From Blepharisma stoltei (Eukaryota > Ciliophora > Heterotrichea > Heterotrichida > Blepharismidae), in the NCBI GenBank assembly GCA_914767885.1, contig CAJZBQ010000018.1, forward strand, positions 1 through 64,000: a stretch of DNA of 64,000 nt. Reading direction: 5' to 3'. The translations under genes were made by a program, and so were the position numbers. The notes below the pieces were generated by a model. It was not told the origin of the DNA. It did not search any database and saw nothing but the letters and a program-made list of their open reading frames with translations. Below are positions 1 through 11,005 of the stretch, in pieces (positions within the stretch are counted from its first letter, which is position 1; each line of letters begins with the position of its first letter).

Positions 1-3000
1 AACCCCTAACACCCTAACACCCTAACACCCTAACACCGCTAACACCCTAACACCCTAACACCTAACACCCTAACACCCTAACACCGCTAACACCCCTAAC
101 ACCCTTAACACCCTACACCCTAACACCCTAACACTCCTAACACCCTAAACACCCTAACACCCTAACACCCTAACACCCTAACACCCTAACACCCTAACAC
201 CCTAACACCCATAACACCCTAACACCCTAACACCCTAACACCCTAACACCCTAACACCCTAACACCCTAACACCCTAACACCCTAACACCCTAACACCCT
301 AACACCCTAACACCCTAACACCCTAACACCCTAACACCCTAACACCCTAACACCCTAACACCCTAACACCCTAACACCCTAACACCCTAACACCCTAACA
401 CCCTAACACCCTAACACCCTAACACCCTAACACCCCTAACACCCTAACACCCTAACACCCTAACACCCTAACACCCTAACACCCTAACACCCTAACACCC
501 TAACACCCTAACACCCTAACACAACCCCTAACACCCTAACACCCTAACACCCTAACACCCTAACACCCTAACACCCTAACACCCTAACACCCTAACACCC
601 TAACACCCTAACACCCTAACACCCTAACACCCTAACACCCTAACACCCTAACACCCTAACACCCTAACACCCTAACACCCTAACACCCCTAACACCCTAA
701 CACCCTAACACCCTAACACCCTCCCCTAACACCCTAACACCCTAACACCCTAACACCCTAACACCCTAACAACCCTAACACCCTAACACCCTAACAACCC
801 TAACACCCTAACACCCTAACACCCTACACCCTAACACCCTAACACCCTAACACCCTAACACCCTAACACCCACCCTAACACCCCTAACACCCTAACACCC
901 CTAACACCCTAACACCCTAACACCCTAACACCCTAACACCCCTAACACCCTAACACCCTAACACCCTAACACCCTAACACCTAACACCCTAACACCCTAA
1001 CACCCTAACACCCTAACACCCTAAACACCCTAACACCCTAACACCCTAACACCCTAACACCCTAACACCCTAACTACCCTAACACCCTAACACCCTAACA
1101 CCCTAACACCCTAACACCCTAACACCCTAACACCCTAACACCCTAACACCCTAACACCCTAACACCCTAACACCCTAACACCCCTAACACCCTAACACCC
1201 CTAACCACCCTAACACCCTAACACCCTAACACCCCTAACACCCTAACACCCTAACACCCTAACACCCTAACACCCTAACACCCTAACACCCTAACACCCT
1301 AACACCCTAACACCCTAACACCCTAACACCCTAACACCCTAACACCCCTAACACCCTAACACCCTAACACCCTAACACACCCTAACACCCTAACACCCTA
1401 ACACCCCTAACACCCTAACACCCTAACACCCTAACACCCTAACACCCTAACACCCTAACACCCCTAACACCCTAACACCCTAACACCCTAACACCCTAAC
1501 ACCCTAACACCCTAACACCCTAACACCCTAACACCCTAACACCCTAACACCCTAACACCCTAACACCCTAACACCCTAACACCCTAACACCCTAACACCC
1601 TAACACCCTAACACCCTAACACCCTAACACCCTAACACCCTAACACCCCTAACACCCTAACACCCTAACACCTAACACCCTAACACCCTAACACCCTAAC
1701 ACCCTAACACCCTAACACCCTAACACCCTAACACCCTAACACCCTAACACCCTAACACCCTAACACCCTAACACCCTAACACCCTAACACCCTAACACCC
1801 TAACACCCTAACACCCTAACACCCTAACACCCTAACACCCTAACACCCCTAACACCCTAACACCCCTAACACCCTAACACCCTAACACCTAACACCCTAA
1901 CACCCTAACACCCTAACACCCTAACACCCTAACACCCTAACACCCTAACACCCTAACACCCTAACACCCTAACACCCTAACACCCTAACACCCTAACACC
2001 CTAACACCCTAACACCCTAACACCCTAACACCCTAACACCCTAACACCCTAACACCCTAACACCCTAACACCCTAACACCCTAACACCCTAACACCCTAA
2101 CACCCTAACACCCTAACACCCTAACACCCTAACACCCTAACACCCTAACACCCTAACACCCTAACACCCTAACACCCTAACACCCTAACACCCTAACACC
2201 CTAACACCCTAACACCCTAACACCCTAACACCCTAACACACCCTAACACCCTAACACCCTAACACCCTAACACCCTAACACCCTAACACCCTAACACCCT
2301 AACACCCTAACACCCTAACACCCTAACACCCTAACACCCTAACACCCTAACACCCTAACACCCCTAACACCCTAACACCCTAACACCCTAACACCCTAAC
2401 ACCCCTAACCACCCTAACACCCTAACACCCTAACACCCTAACAACCCTAACACCCTAACACCCTAACACCCTAACACCCCTAACACCCTAACACCCTAAC
2501 ACCCTAACACCCCTAACACCCTAACACCCTAACACCCTAACACCCTAACACCCTAACACCCTAACACCCTAACACCCTAACACCCTAACACCCTAACACC
2601 CTAACACCCTAACACCCTAACACCCTAACACCCTAACACCCTAACACCCTAACACCCTAACACCCTAACACCCTAACACCCTAACACCCTAACACCCTAA
2701 CACCCTAACACCCTAACACCCCTAACACCCTAACACCCTAACACCCTAACACCCTAACACCCTAACACCCTAACACCCTAACACCCTAACACCCTAACAC
2801 CCTAACACCCTAACACCCTAACACCCTAACACCCTAACACCCTAACACCCTAACACCCTAACACCCTAACACCCTAACACCCTAACACACCCTAACACCC
2901 TAACACCCTAACACCCTAACACCCTAACACCCTAACACCCTAACACCCTAACACCCTAACACCCTAACACCCTAACACCCTAACAACACCCTAACACCCT

Positions 3001-3039
3001 AACACCCTAACACCCTAACACCCTAACACCCTAACACCC
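1..3039. repeat. Telomere, CCCTAACA repeat array
   Basis: About 380 head-to-tail copies of the 8-base unit CCCTAACA occupy the left end, with the C-rich strand running 5' to 3' into the chromosome as expected for a left telomere. The array ends abruptly at unique sequence. Most units are perfect. Scattered variants have an extra C, a missing C, or an inserted CA, AA or CAC, plus rare changes such as CCGCTAACA and TAACTACCC. An 8-base unit of this type is known from heterotrichs such as Stentor and Blepharisma. Three kilobases is long for a ciliate macronuclear telomere and fits a germline chromosome end. Some variants may be sequencing error. Confidence 0.97.
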
Positions 3040-3122
3040 AAGCTGAGTAAATGCATTTTATCAATTTTCTTATTTTGCTTCGTTCCCAAATATTAAAACT
3101 TTTTTAGTCGAAACAGGATTAC

Positions 3123-3715
3123 CTAAAACAATGATTTTCTTGCTAGCTGCACCATATATAAATTCTTGGCATTTGTATAGGTTAATTTTTTGATTTTATC
3201 ATGGGTGTTATGAAAAATTGCCATATCCTTTGTGATTTCTAAATTAGGTGAGACAAATTCAACTCTATCCTCCTTTATTTTGGTTAAGATGCCTTCTGGG
3301 TTCAAATATCGTTATGGCGTTAGTTCCAAAACAGCCAATTATATAAGTATTGGTCTTTGGGTCTTGCCTTATCTTGATGATATTTATTCTCCTTTCAAGC
3401 GAACAGGGCCTTATTTGCTTATTTTGAATGATAGATAGATTCATAATGCTTGGATTTCTGCCTATTTTTTACTTTTTGCTATCTCAGCTGTCCAAAATCG
3501 TTCTTTGACATTCGCTATCACATATGGAAAATTCATATCAGTTGTAAAGCACAACTATTTGCCATCTGGGCTGAAAGCACTACAATTCAAGAGCTCACCT
3601 ATAGTGAATTTAAGCTCAGATGTGTTGGATATCATTTGACATGTCTTTCATCTCTAAGACTTCTTGCTGTCCTGCTTGATCTTCATCATCATAAAACTTG
3701 TAGCAAGTAGTGAAG
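3123..3715 (-). pseudogene. Decayed WD40-like gene fragment
   Basis: On the minus strand several frames give protein-like stretches that join only if frameshifts are allowed. One holds LNCSAFSPDGK, a typical WD40 strand, followed by an in-frame TAG. A second reads NTYIIGCFGTNAITIFEP. The last 60 codons, ending at 3123, read on from it (EGILTKIKEDRVEFVSPN). No intact start is visible. It abuts the telomere and looks like a subtelomeric remnant. The WD40 assignment rests on one short motif, so it is tentative. Confidence 0.4.
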
Positions 3716-4009
3716 TTGTTAGAGACATTTTATCATAAATTTCTATAAATCAATACCTTCTACCTATAGTAATTATTATCTAATTTTTGACTCTTCTATG
3801 GTTGTTTATTACATGAAGTTCAACAGAAATTTAAAATAAGCAAATTGAATCAGTGGAACTTATGCTCCTCCAAAATTAAATTTAGTCTTTGTAGCTAATC
3901 TAGAAGGTAGCTTTCTGGAGTGGAAATTTTGAGAAGGTTTCTGGCTTGAGATTAATGTTTCTCATATAAGGCCAATACAAATTATCGCTAAGTCTTAGAA
4001 ATATCAAGT

Positions 4010-4379
4010 CTATAAATTTTTGGAAGTCTTGACTGTATTTTTCTTTAATAGTGATATCTGGAATAAAGAGGTTAGATTAAAAGACTTCATTGAAACTGTC
4101 ATTCAAATTATATTTCCCAATAACAAGGCTACTTTTATCTCAATAGAAATTTCAGTTTTAAAGCATAAGTTGTCTTCAAAATTTTCAATGTTTGAGCCTA
4201 CTCAGTCATTTTTCTCAAATTCCAGTCATTTGTTGTGCTGCAATATATCCAAAAATGCTTTGCTTCTAAAACATTTCCAATTTTTCACAAGCCATTTAGG
4301 CTATGAAAAGACAAATATCAACCTTGATAAAAGAAATTCAAGTTTAGCTAAATTTCTTAGAGAAAACCAACAAATTTAA
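4010..4379. other. Ambiguous open frames on both strands
   Basis: The minus strand is open from 4300 down to a TAG at 4010 when TGA is read as Trp, and contains plausible Trp positions such as HNKWLEFEKNDW. The plus strand is also open from 4020 to a TAA at 4377. Base composition does not decide between them, and no domain is recognised in either. A fragment of a decayed gene is the simplest view. Confidence 0.25.
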
Positions 4380-4380
4380 A

Positions 4381-4662
4381 AGAAGAACTCTAAAAAAAAC
4401 GCCACACAAGAAAAGGCAAATCAAGCAAGAGGGCCTTAAGAAGCCTCGAAAGCTACATATGTGTGAAGAGAACTATACGGACCAAAATTATTGCGAAGAT
4501 CTTGAAAGGTAGTCAGGAACTTACGAAACTGATATTAATATTACAGCATTGATGAGCATATTTGAAGAGGACAAAATTGTTTCTCGTGTCTAAGATATAT
4601 TAATAAATTCAGCATAGGTAAATCGAATATGGTTATACATCTTTAAAGGCTTTTTTAAATAA
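4381..4662 (+). pseudogene. Lysine-rich coding remnant with in-frame stops
   Basis: One frame gives a coherent lysine- and glutamate-rich sequence (RRTLKKTPHKKRQIKQEGLK at its start) through to a TAA at 4660, interrupted by TAG, TAA and TAG codons at about 4510, 4591 and 4612. No 15- or 16-base GT-AG intron explains these stops. There is no start codon and no recognised domain. It is most likely the decayed end of a gene; stop readthrough is a less likely reading. Confidence 0.3.
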
Positions 4663-4879
4663 GCGTGTATTTTTGGCATAAATTGGCTCACTAATAATCC
4701 CTTTTATGGAAGTTATTGAAAAAGATTAATGATTCTATTTTGTGAATTTTATTCAATTGATCAAAATTTTACGTTATTACATTAATTCAATTTAAATTTT
4801 AACGGCATCCTTTTATATTTATTCTTCTTTCAGCTCTTCTTTTTTACCGCCCATCTTCTTTAAATTAATTACTTATTTA

Positions 4880-5053
4880 TTATGTATGCATAAATTTTGG
4901 GAGGGTCTCCTATGTTGGGACATTTTTTTTCACTTGTGGAACCTGTGGAGTTTCACAACTTAAATTGGCTCCATATGTGGGATTTGGGCTCCACACTCTG
5001 GAAAACGTTCCAACATATGGAGACCCACCAAAAATTATGCAAATACATAATAT
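4880..5053. mobile_element. Inverted-repeat element with ~40-base arms
   Basis: The left arm (about 4880-4920) contains GGGTCTCCTATGTTGG and the right arm (about 5009-5053) contains its near-complement CCAACATATGGAGACCC. The match continues outward through a TTATGTA...GCATAA block. Arms are roughly 85 percent complementary over some 40 bases around a spacer of about 90 bases, which itself contains smaller palindromes. It has no coding capacity. It resembles a short MITE or an IES lying upstream of the gene at 5331. Confidence 0.6.
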
Positions 5054-5057
5054 AGTA

Positions 5058-5275
5058 ATTGTCCGAGGAGGGCGCTATCTTGCGCCATCCTCGGGCAATT
5101 CAAAAATGGCCCCACACCGGGAATTGAACCCACTTATGGGGCCATTTTTGGTGTGTGTAGAGCATCGACTTCCACGCACCGAAAATGGCCCCACACGTGG
5201 GTTCAATTCCCGGTGTGGGGCCATTTTTTTTAATTGCCCGAGGATAGCGCAAGATAGTGCCATCCTCGGGCAATT
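5058..5275. repeat. Nested palindromes with tRNA-like B-box motifs
   Basis: The outer arms 5058-5100 and 5233-5275 are inverted copies, and each arm is itself a palindrome built on TTGCCCGAGGAT. Inside, 5103-5148 and 5181-5227 are a second inverted pair, each again a hairpin with a GGCCCCACAC stem. The loops contain GGTTCAATTCC (5200-5210) and its complement (5120-5130), which match the tRNA T-arm / RNA polymerase III B-box consensus. No complete tRNA cloverleaf can be drawn. It may be a tRNA-derived foldback element or an IES. Confidence 0.6.
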
Positions 5276-5330
5276 CCTATATGCATTTCCCATTAATTCA
5301 ATTCCTTTCTCAATTATTATTACATTAAAC

Positions 5331-6107
5331 ATGAATATAAGCTGTATCGAAGACCAGCCTCCCTCAATAACCCCTGATTCCTTTCACAATTTTAAAAAAC
5401 TTAACCCAAAGACAGTCTTCAAATCCCAGCTACACACTTTTTCAAAACCCCAACGAATAAAAGGATTCCAACTATCAGCTGGCCCTCGAAGCAGCAGCAT
5501 AAGCCCCATGAATCGCTTTCTCTCTACAGAACAAAGCCACCACCCAGCTCTTTCTTCAAGAAAACTCGAAAAAGAGCTCAGAGAAATAAATTGCCAGCTT
5601 AATGATGAAAATTTTCCTCCACGAATAAATTCGACATTTGACCAGAGTTCTTTGCTTCATAACAAATTCAAAATGATACAGAAGCCCTATCAAAATCCCA
5701 AGTACAATGAGGTGGTTTATCTCAATAAATTGTGCAATCATTTAATTGAGGAACAAAATAAGCTGAAAATTAAGCTAGCACAGCAGGAAGATATTATTGA
5801 AGGAATGAAAGGAAAATCAAGCACACATGGCCACCCTTTGAAATTGTTCCAAGAAGCTGTAAACCATTTAGAAAAAGAAAGAAAAATAAGGCAGTTAAGT
5901 GCGAGAAGATCGGCAACGCCAAGAAAGAGGAGTATTATTATAAATCATAACTCGGCTTGTAAGGAAAATCCTGTAAACCTGTCGCTCAATTTGAAAGGGA
6001 TAAAGAAAGATGACGACGAGCTGTTTACGTTTCGACCAAAATCTCCAACAACGCCTAATAAAGGAGCATTCCCAAGAGAAGTATTCAGAAGAATAAAAAA
6101 CAGTTAA
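5331..6107 (+). CDS. Hypothetical protein with predicted coiled coil
   Basis: Encodes 258 residues from an ATG just downstream of the nested palindromes to a TAA. The same frame stays open upstream into the palindromes, but the first sensible methionine after them is 5331, where codon use becomes richer in C and G. The N-terminal third is Ser/Pro-rich and probably disordered. Residues around 125-200 (for example EEQNKLKIKLAQQEDIIEG and HLEKERKIRQL) look like coiled coil. The C-terminus is basic with SPTTP-type sites. I do not recognise a family. A cytoskeletal or ciliary role is possible but not shown. Confidence 0.75.
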   Translation: MNISCIEDQPPSITPDSFHNFKKLNPKTVFKSQLHTFSKPQRIKGFQLSAGPRSSSISPMNRFLSTEQSHHPALSSRKLEKELREINCQLNDENFPPRINSTFDQSSLLHNKFKMIQKPYQNPKYNEVVYLNKLCNHLIEEQNKLKIKLAQQEDIIEGMKGKSSTHGHPLKLFQEAVNHLEKERKIRQLSARRSATPRKRSIIINHNSACKENPVNLSLNLKGIKKDDDELFTFRPKSPTTPNKGAFPREVFRRIKNS

Positions 6108-6175
6108 ATTTGTATTAATATTTAGGTTTTATATAACTTATTAGACATAAATTACGAATTTTCAACAATCTATTA

Positions 6176-6703
6176 TTAAACTGTAATTGGTCCTAGATAA
6201 GCTTCGCTCATTTCACAAACCCCCATCATTTCATTCCCATTGACTCTTACAGACATAATTCTCAGTCTTACATCGCCGCCTGCTTGAATTGTTTTTGAAG
6301 GATCTGTCTTATTGACCCATCTAGGGTGAAGTCTAGCTTCTGGCTCCAAATAGTAATCTGCAGCTATATTTTGTGCTGCCACAAACATGCTCATAGGTCC
6401 CAGCGTGGCTGTGAAGCCAACTTCTATGACTTGACTCACCATGGCGTCAGCGACTTCACCTTTATAAGGCATAAAGACCAAAGTTTTATATATAAGAGTA
6501 TGAACAAAACGTCGCCGCTGGAGTCTTTACCTTCCCTTCACGAATTTTTTCATGTTTGAGCACTTTTACGATGTAGCCGGATTTTGTGTCGAATGGGCCT
6601 TCAATTGCACCGTTGAGGAGGATAGCGAGATACTTATTGATTCTTTTTCCGAGGTATTCTGGGGTTAGTTTAGGTTCTTCTTGAGACTTAGAATGAAAAA
6701 CAT
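6176..6703 (-). CDS. RPB7: RNA polymerase II subunit RPB7, with two 1-base frame breaks
   Basis: Rpb7 pairs with Rpb4 to form the stalk of RNA polymerase II, which binds emerging RNA and supports initiation. The C-terminal 101 codons are intact and match the family: VFMPYKGEVADAMVSQV, the S1-like GPMSMFV region, and a YLGPI ending. The N-terminus begins MFF and matches the usual MFFH start. Two frame breaks occur. One T appears to be missing in the T-run just after the ATG at 6703. Farther in, either one extra T lies in a T4 run or a 13-base GT-AG segment is removed. Homopolymer error or recent decay is equally possible. A family A element lies 60 bases upstream. Confidence 0.8.
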
Positions 6704-6765
6704 TATAAAATGGCTCGCTAGTTTTTATGAAGATTTGGAATCTTAAGAGTCCGATTTAATTTTCT

Positions 6766-7026
6766 TAACTCCCCCTCCATGAGTGAACAAAACCATTAGA
6801 AAAATCGCTATTTTTTGCCCAAAAACCCACCCTTCGTGAGTGAACAAAATTTTTTTTAATAAAAAACAAATTTTTTATGGAAAAAATTTGATATATAAGT
6901 GATAATTAGTATAATGAAATCTAGAGCTAATTCTATTTAATTTTAAACAAATTGCATTTAAAACATAAATTCTATAAATTAAATTAATATTTGCTTCCCA
7001 ATTTTTGCAAATTAGGATTTTTTTAA
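6766..7026 (+). mobile_element. Family A MITE/IES, right end missing
   Basis: It starts at TA (6766) followed by ACTCCCCCTCC and the motif ATGAGTGAACAAAA, with a second direct copy CGTGAGTGAACAAAA about 60 bases in. The AT-rich body (GATATATAAGTGATAATTAG, then GCAAATTAGGATTTTTTT) matches the copies at 9991 and 47796. Those copies end in an inverted pair of the same motif, which is absent here, so this copy is truncated. It sits in the 5' flank of RPB7. Confidence 0.8.
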
Positions 7027-7112
7027 CAGGGATAACCTCCGGACTTAAGAAACAGAACCCTTCCTCTTCGGCAAAAATAAAAAAAAAAGCCGAATACCTA
7101 CTTTAAAAGTGA

Positions 7113-7335
7113 CAGAAGCTATTTTCATCCTCATCGGAACGAATCCAATCTGTTCCATAGGATTTTATCTCCGATCCACCTTCGATCAACGTCACATTTT
7201 TTTCCCTCAAACCTTCATAAGGGATTAAGACTTTATCTATTTTAGACTATTTAAATTCAATAGCAGGTCGATTAAATAATTGAGTGCCTTGTTCTTTGCT
7301 TTTATTAAATATGTCCAGTTAGAAAGAGGCTGCGC
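7113..7335 (-). pseudogene. Unrecognised coding remnant
   Basis: The minus strand has a clean frame of 44 codons (for example KIDKVLIPYEGLREKNVTL and IKSYGTDWIRSDEDE) ending at a TAA at 7113. Upstream the same frame continues protein-like through a TAG at 7247 (FNRPAIEFK before the stop) and further stops. No start and no recognised domain. It lies between a family A element and a truncated TPR gene, consistent with a patchwork of subtelomeric fragments. Confidence 0.35.
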
Positions 7336-7414
7336 CTTCTATTTAAACTCTCCGAGATTTATAGTAAATGTAATAGCTAAAGCCTGTTTTAAATTAATCA
7401 GTTACTCAAATTAT

Positions 7415-8622
7415 TTGTAGTTATGAAAATATTTTTAAACAAGTTTTAAAAGAAATCGACTCTGATTCTACAAAAATTGGTAGCTATGTTGAAAAATTCT
7501 GACAAGCACAAAAACTATCGAGAATCGAGAAAGATCCAGTTTTAAATTTGTTAGCCTTGCAGTCAAATGAAGCTGTTGAAAAAGCCAAGGCAATCTTTAC
7601 AGTAAAATTAAATAATAATATCGTGTTATTCTGTGAAATAGGAAGGCAAATTGATGCAGTTATCAAGAGATTTCACAGAGAAAAGTCCAAAGGAATTTCG
7701 CATGAAATTCATTCTGAATTGAAAAACATTCATAATAGCTTTGAAAAGGTAGGGGAGAATTTACAACCAGAATTAAGTAAGTATAAAGAAGCTATCAGAA
7801 TTGATCCAAATGATGCTGATGCATACAATGACATAGGAATTATCTTCTATGATGAAAAGAGAATTGAAGAAGCAGTAAAACATTACAACGATGCAGTTAG
7901 AATCAATCCAAACTGTGCATTTTATTATTCAAATAAAGGAAATGCTCTAGCTGAATTAGGCAGAAGAGAAGAAGCTATGGAATGTTATAAAGAAGCTATC
8001 AGAATTTATCCAAATAATGCTGATGCATGCATTGGCATAGGACTTATCTTCCTTAATGAAAAGAGATATGAAGAAGCAGTAAACTATTACAACGATGCAA
8101 TTAGAATCAACCCAAACTGTGCAAAATATTATTCAAATAAAGGAAATGCTCTATATAAGTTAGGGAGAAGAGAAGAAGTTATGGAATGCTATAAATAAGC
8201 TATCAGAATTGATCCAAATTATGCTGATGCATACAATTGCATAGGAGTTATCTTCTATAATAAAAAGAGATATGAAGAAGCAGTAAAAAATTATAACGAC
8301 GCAATTAGAATCGACCCAAACGAAGCAATTTATTATTCGAATAAAGGAGGTACTCTAGATGAGTTTAGGGAGAAGAGAAGAAGCTATGGAATGCTATAAA
8401 GAAGCTATCAGAATTGATCCAAATAATGCTGATGCTTACTATAACATAGGAGTTATCTTCTCTAATGAAAAGAGATATGAAGAAGCAGTAAAGCATTACA
8501 ACAATGCAATTCGAATCGGCCCAAACTCTGCAACTTATTATATAAATAAAGGAGATGCTCTTGGAGAGTTAGGCAGAAGAGAAGAAGCTATGGAATGCTA
8601 TAAAAAAGCAAATAGTTTATAA
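7415..8622 (+). pseudogene. 5'-truncated coiled-coil/TPR gene
   Basis: This is a near-copy of the gene at 18457. Similarity starts inside the coiled-coil region (about 7415) and the zinc-motif N-terminus is absent. TPR repeats follow in a 68-residue (204-base) double unit, for example YEEAVKHYNDAIRI and LGRREEAMECYKEAIRI. A GAA-to-TAA change at 8196 gives a premature stop. One extra T near 8361 shifts the frame before the last repeat, which then runs to a TAA at 8620. TPR domains bind partner proteins. With no start and two breaks this copy is probably non-functional. Confidence 0.7.
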
Positions 8623-9139
8623 ATGCTTAATTTTATCAATAATAAAGTAAATTTTGCAGAGATTTTATTATTAGTATATATCATATAAATTATTAAATAT
8701 ATATGACTTACATTAAAGTTATAGACTCATTAGAATAGCCAAAGGGAAATTATATAGGGAACTACTTTAAAACAAAATGCAATTTTTAGAAAGCTACGGA
8801 AAATGAATTAAGAGATTAAGATATATAGGAGCAATTAAAATGCCATGTGTAGATTAAATATTATAATTCTGCTTGAGAAAAAGTTGAACCTAAACTTTGG
8901 CTTTGAATATTAATAAGTATTCCAAACAATTTTTCAAATATTGCACGTTAGTAGCATTTCAGAATTATTTCATCAATCATATTCCAAACTTATTCAGACT
9001 ATAGCATGCCAATTCTTTTAATTCATCGAAAATGGACCGTAATCGATTTACTCAATTTTTGAAGTAGGGATAGTAAGAGTTATTTCCTTCATTTTAAAAA
9101 TTTTAATTGAGAGAATTGGATTTTATAAAAAATTAGCAA
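8623..9139. other. Duplicated 3' flank, then AT-rich spacer
   Basis: Bases 8623-8855 are about 90 percent identical to 20739-20965 behind the other TPR gene, so the duplication includes the 3' flank. The remainder to 9139 is AT-rich, with no gene or element that I can support. Confidence 0.6.
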
Positions 9140-10560
9140 ATGCGAAGCTTATTCATAAAAATCCATTTCAAATTCCAATATGATATTTTAATTGTCACTC
9201 TTCTCTTCAATACTTACGGCCTCATCACTTGCAACCCAAATGCCTGCATTCCTAAAGCTGTAATTTTTATATAACAAAGCGATGGAAATTACGACTTAAG
9301 CTGCATGAAATCATATTTTGGCTTTGATTCTGGATCAAGCTGGATCTTTGGTGATTCCTTTCAAAAATCTGATTATAGATCTTGCAAAAAAGCATGGTCG
9401 ATATGCCCTCATTTTTTTGGGCAACGGAGTCTGTGATCAGCATTTCAACATTCCTGAGTGTAGCTATGACCTTGGAGATTGCAGCTACTGTGGCAATGAG
9501 TGCAAATTGCATTTAGGTCTAGAAAATCAATTAATGGAAGTTACAGTCCAGCATGCAATGTTCCTTCTTGCTATTATGCAAAAACGTATGCTGAAAATGC
9601 TCTGTAGAGTGCAACTCAATAATCTGAGGAAATGGAAATTGCAATAGCGAATGCAACAACGCTCAGTGCAATTATAATAACGGAGACTGCTTAAGTCTCA
9701 CTTGTGCTGAAAATTGATTTATTTTAGATGATAGGAGACCAAGCTTGTAACAATGAAAAATGCGAATATGACAAAAACGACTGCGGATGTACACCAGAAT
9801 GTCCCAACAGTATATGAGGAGAGGGGGTATGCAAAGAAGAATGCAATAATTTAGTCTGTGAGTTTGATAAATGAGATTTTGGGAAAAGTGCGATTCTGAA
9901 TGGAATACTGCCACTTGCAAGTGAGACTATATTTGTGGATCTCTAAGTTTTTCGCAGTCGACGGCTATGGGAAGTGCAGTCCTGGGTGCTTACTCCCCCC
10001 TCCGTGAGCAAACACAACAATTTGTAAAATCCCTATTTTTTGCCCAAAAACCCACCCTCCGTGAGCGAACACATATTTTTTAATAGAAAAATTTTTTCAT
10101 GGAAAAAAATTTTGATATATAAGTGATAATTATTATAATGAAATCTCTAGCTAATCTTTTAAAACATAGCTTTACAAATTAAATTAATATTTGCTTTCTA
10201 ATTTTTGCGAATTAGGATTTTTTTAAATTTCGAAAAAATAAATTTCTACAAAATTCTATATATAAATTTTTTTAAAAAAAAATTAACTCCCTCGTGAGCG
10301 AACAAGATTTTTTTGTTCGCTCACGGAGCGGAAGGAGTTAGTAGGGTAATGCAATTATGATCAAATGATCTCAGATTCTGAAAAGTGGCACAAAAACCAG
10401 GAATGATTGGTTTACTCTTTATCAGCAGATAACTAGAAATGATACCGTTCTAATATGACTTCTGAGCGGCATCTAGCTATAAGTGCAATCTCATTATGGC
10501 TCTAGACAAAATGAATGCCATCCAGAGTGCTTTATACCTGATTTTTTTTTCTTGGATATT
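9140..10560 (+). pseudogene. Secreted/membrane LNR (Notch-repeat) protein, broken
   Basis: An ATG at 9140 opens a likely signal peptide (ILIVTLLFNTYGLITC). After a TAA near 9272 the frame continues with Cys-rich sequence. Lin-12/Notch-type repeats are clear in shifted frames: GNGVCDQHFNIPECSYDLGD, ECNNAQCNYNNGDC, ACNNEKCEYDKNDC and VCKEECNNLVCEFDK, each with the Cys spacing and the Asp/Asn-rich calcium site of LNRs. At least two frameshifts separate them. A family A element interrupts the C-terminal part at 9991, after which Cys motifs resume (QNECHPECF). LNRs are usually extracellular and bind calcium. Confidence 0.6.
9991..10338 (+). mobile_element. Family A MITE/IES, full length (348 bases)
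   Basis: Bounded by TA at 9991 and 10339. The left end has CTCCGTGAGCAAACAC and, about 60 bases in, a second direct copy CTCCGTGAGCGAACAC. The right end is a hairpin made of CGTGAGCGAACAA and TTGTTCGCTCACG. The AT-rich centre has no open frame. It lies inside the decayed LNR gene. Ends and body match the copies at 6766, 38651 and 47796. Confidence 0.85.
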
Positions 10561-11005
10561 AACTAAGCCTTCTTGCGTTGTAGAAAACTGAATTTAGCTT
10601 TTAGCTTGAAATTTTCTTAATTTTTCAGTAGTTTCTGATGCTATTTCTTTTTCAGAAATCTCTCATTTTCCAATAAATAGTGATTGATAATAAGGTGTTG
10701 AAAACTCCAGAAATATTGGACTGAGGCAAAAGCATAATCCAATAAAGTATTCATCTTTGGCAAAGCTTATCTTACTTCTGGGATTGCATCGATAATTGAT
10801 AGAAATTTAGCCATCTGGAACCCTTGCAGAATACATCATCTATTTATTTTAGCAGGCTTTAATGAATATTAAACGCTCCAGCCTTTTTTAAAAGTTTTGA
10901 TTTAGATATAAATTTGTAAAGATATAATTTCAAAGCTAAAAAAATGATTTCAAATTGTGGTCTTTAATGGAATATAGTAATTTCGATCGATAATCATAAT
11001 AACCG
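10561..11005. other. Spacer with a Kelch-gene scrap
   Basis: Mostly AT-rich and non-coding. Around 10830 the sequence CCATCTGGAACCC and the following 40 bases resemble the Leu-Pro-Ser-Gly-Thr segment of the Kelch-like modules downstream (12467, 17430), so this is probably a decayed piece of one. Confidence 0.4.

Noticed and set aside
1-3039. CRISPR array or coding tandem repeat
   Set aside because: An 8-base uninterrupted unit at a sequence end, in a eukaryote with matching known telomere repeats.
5181-5227. A complete tRNA gene
   Set aside because: Only a T-arm-like loop and acceptor-like stem are present; no D-arm, anticodon stem or intact 5' acceptor in the right order.
4965-5330. Upstream extension of the gene at 5331 through the palindromes
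   Set aside because: The frame is open, but it runs through nested inverted repeats whose antisense is equally open. Composition changes to normal coding only after the ATG at 5331.
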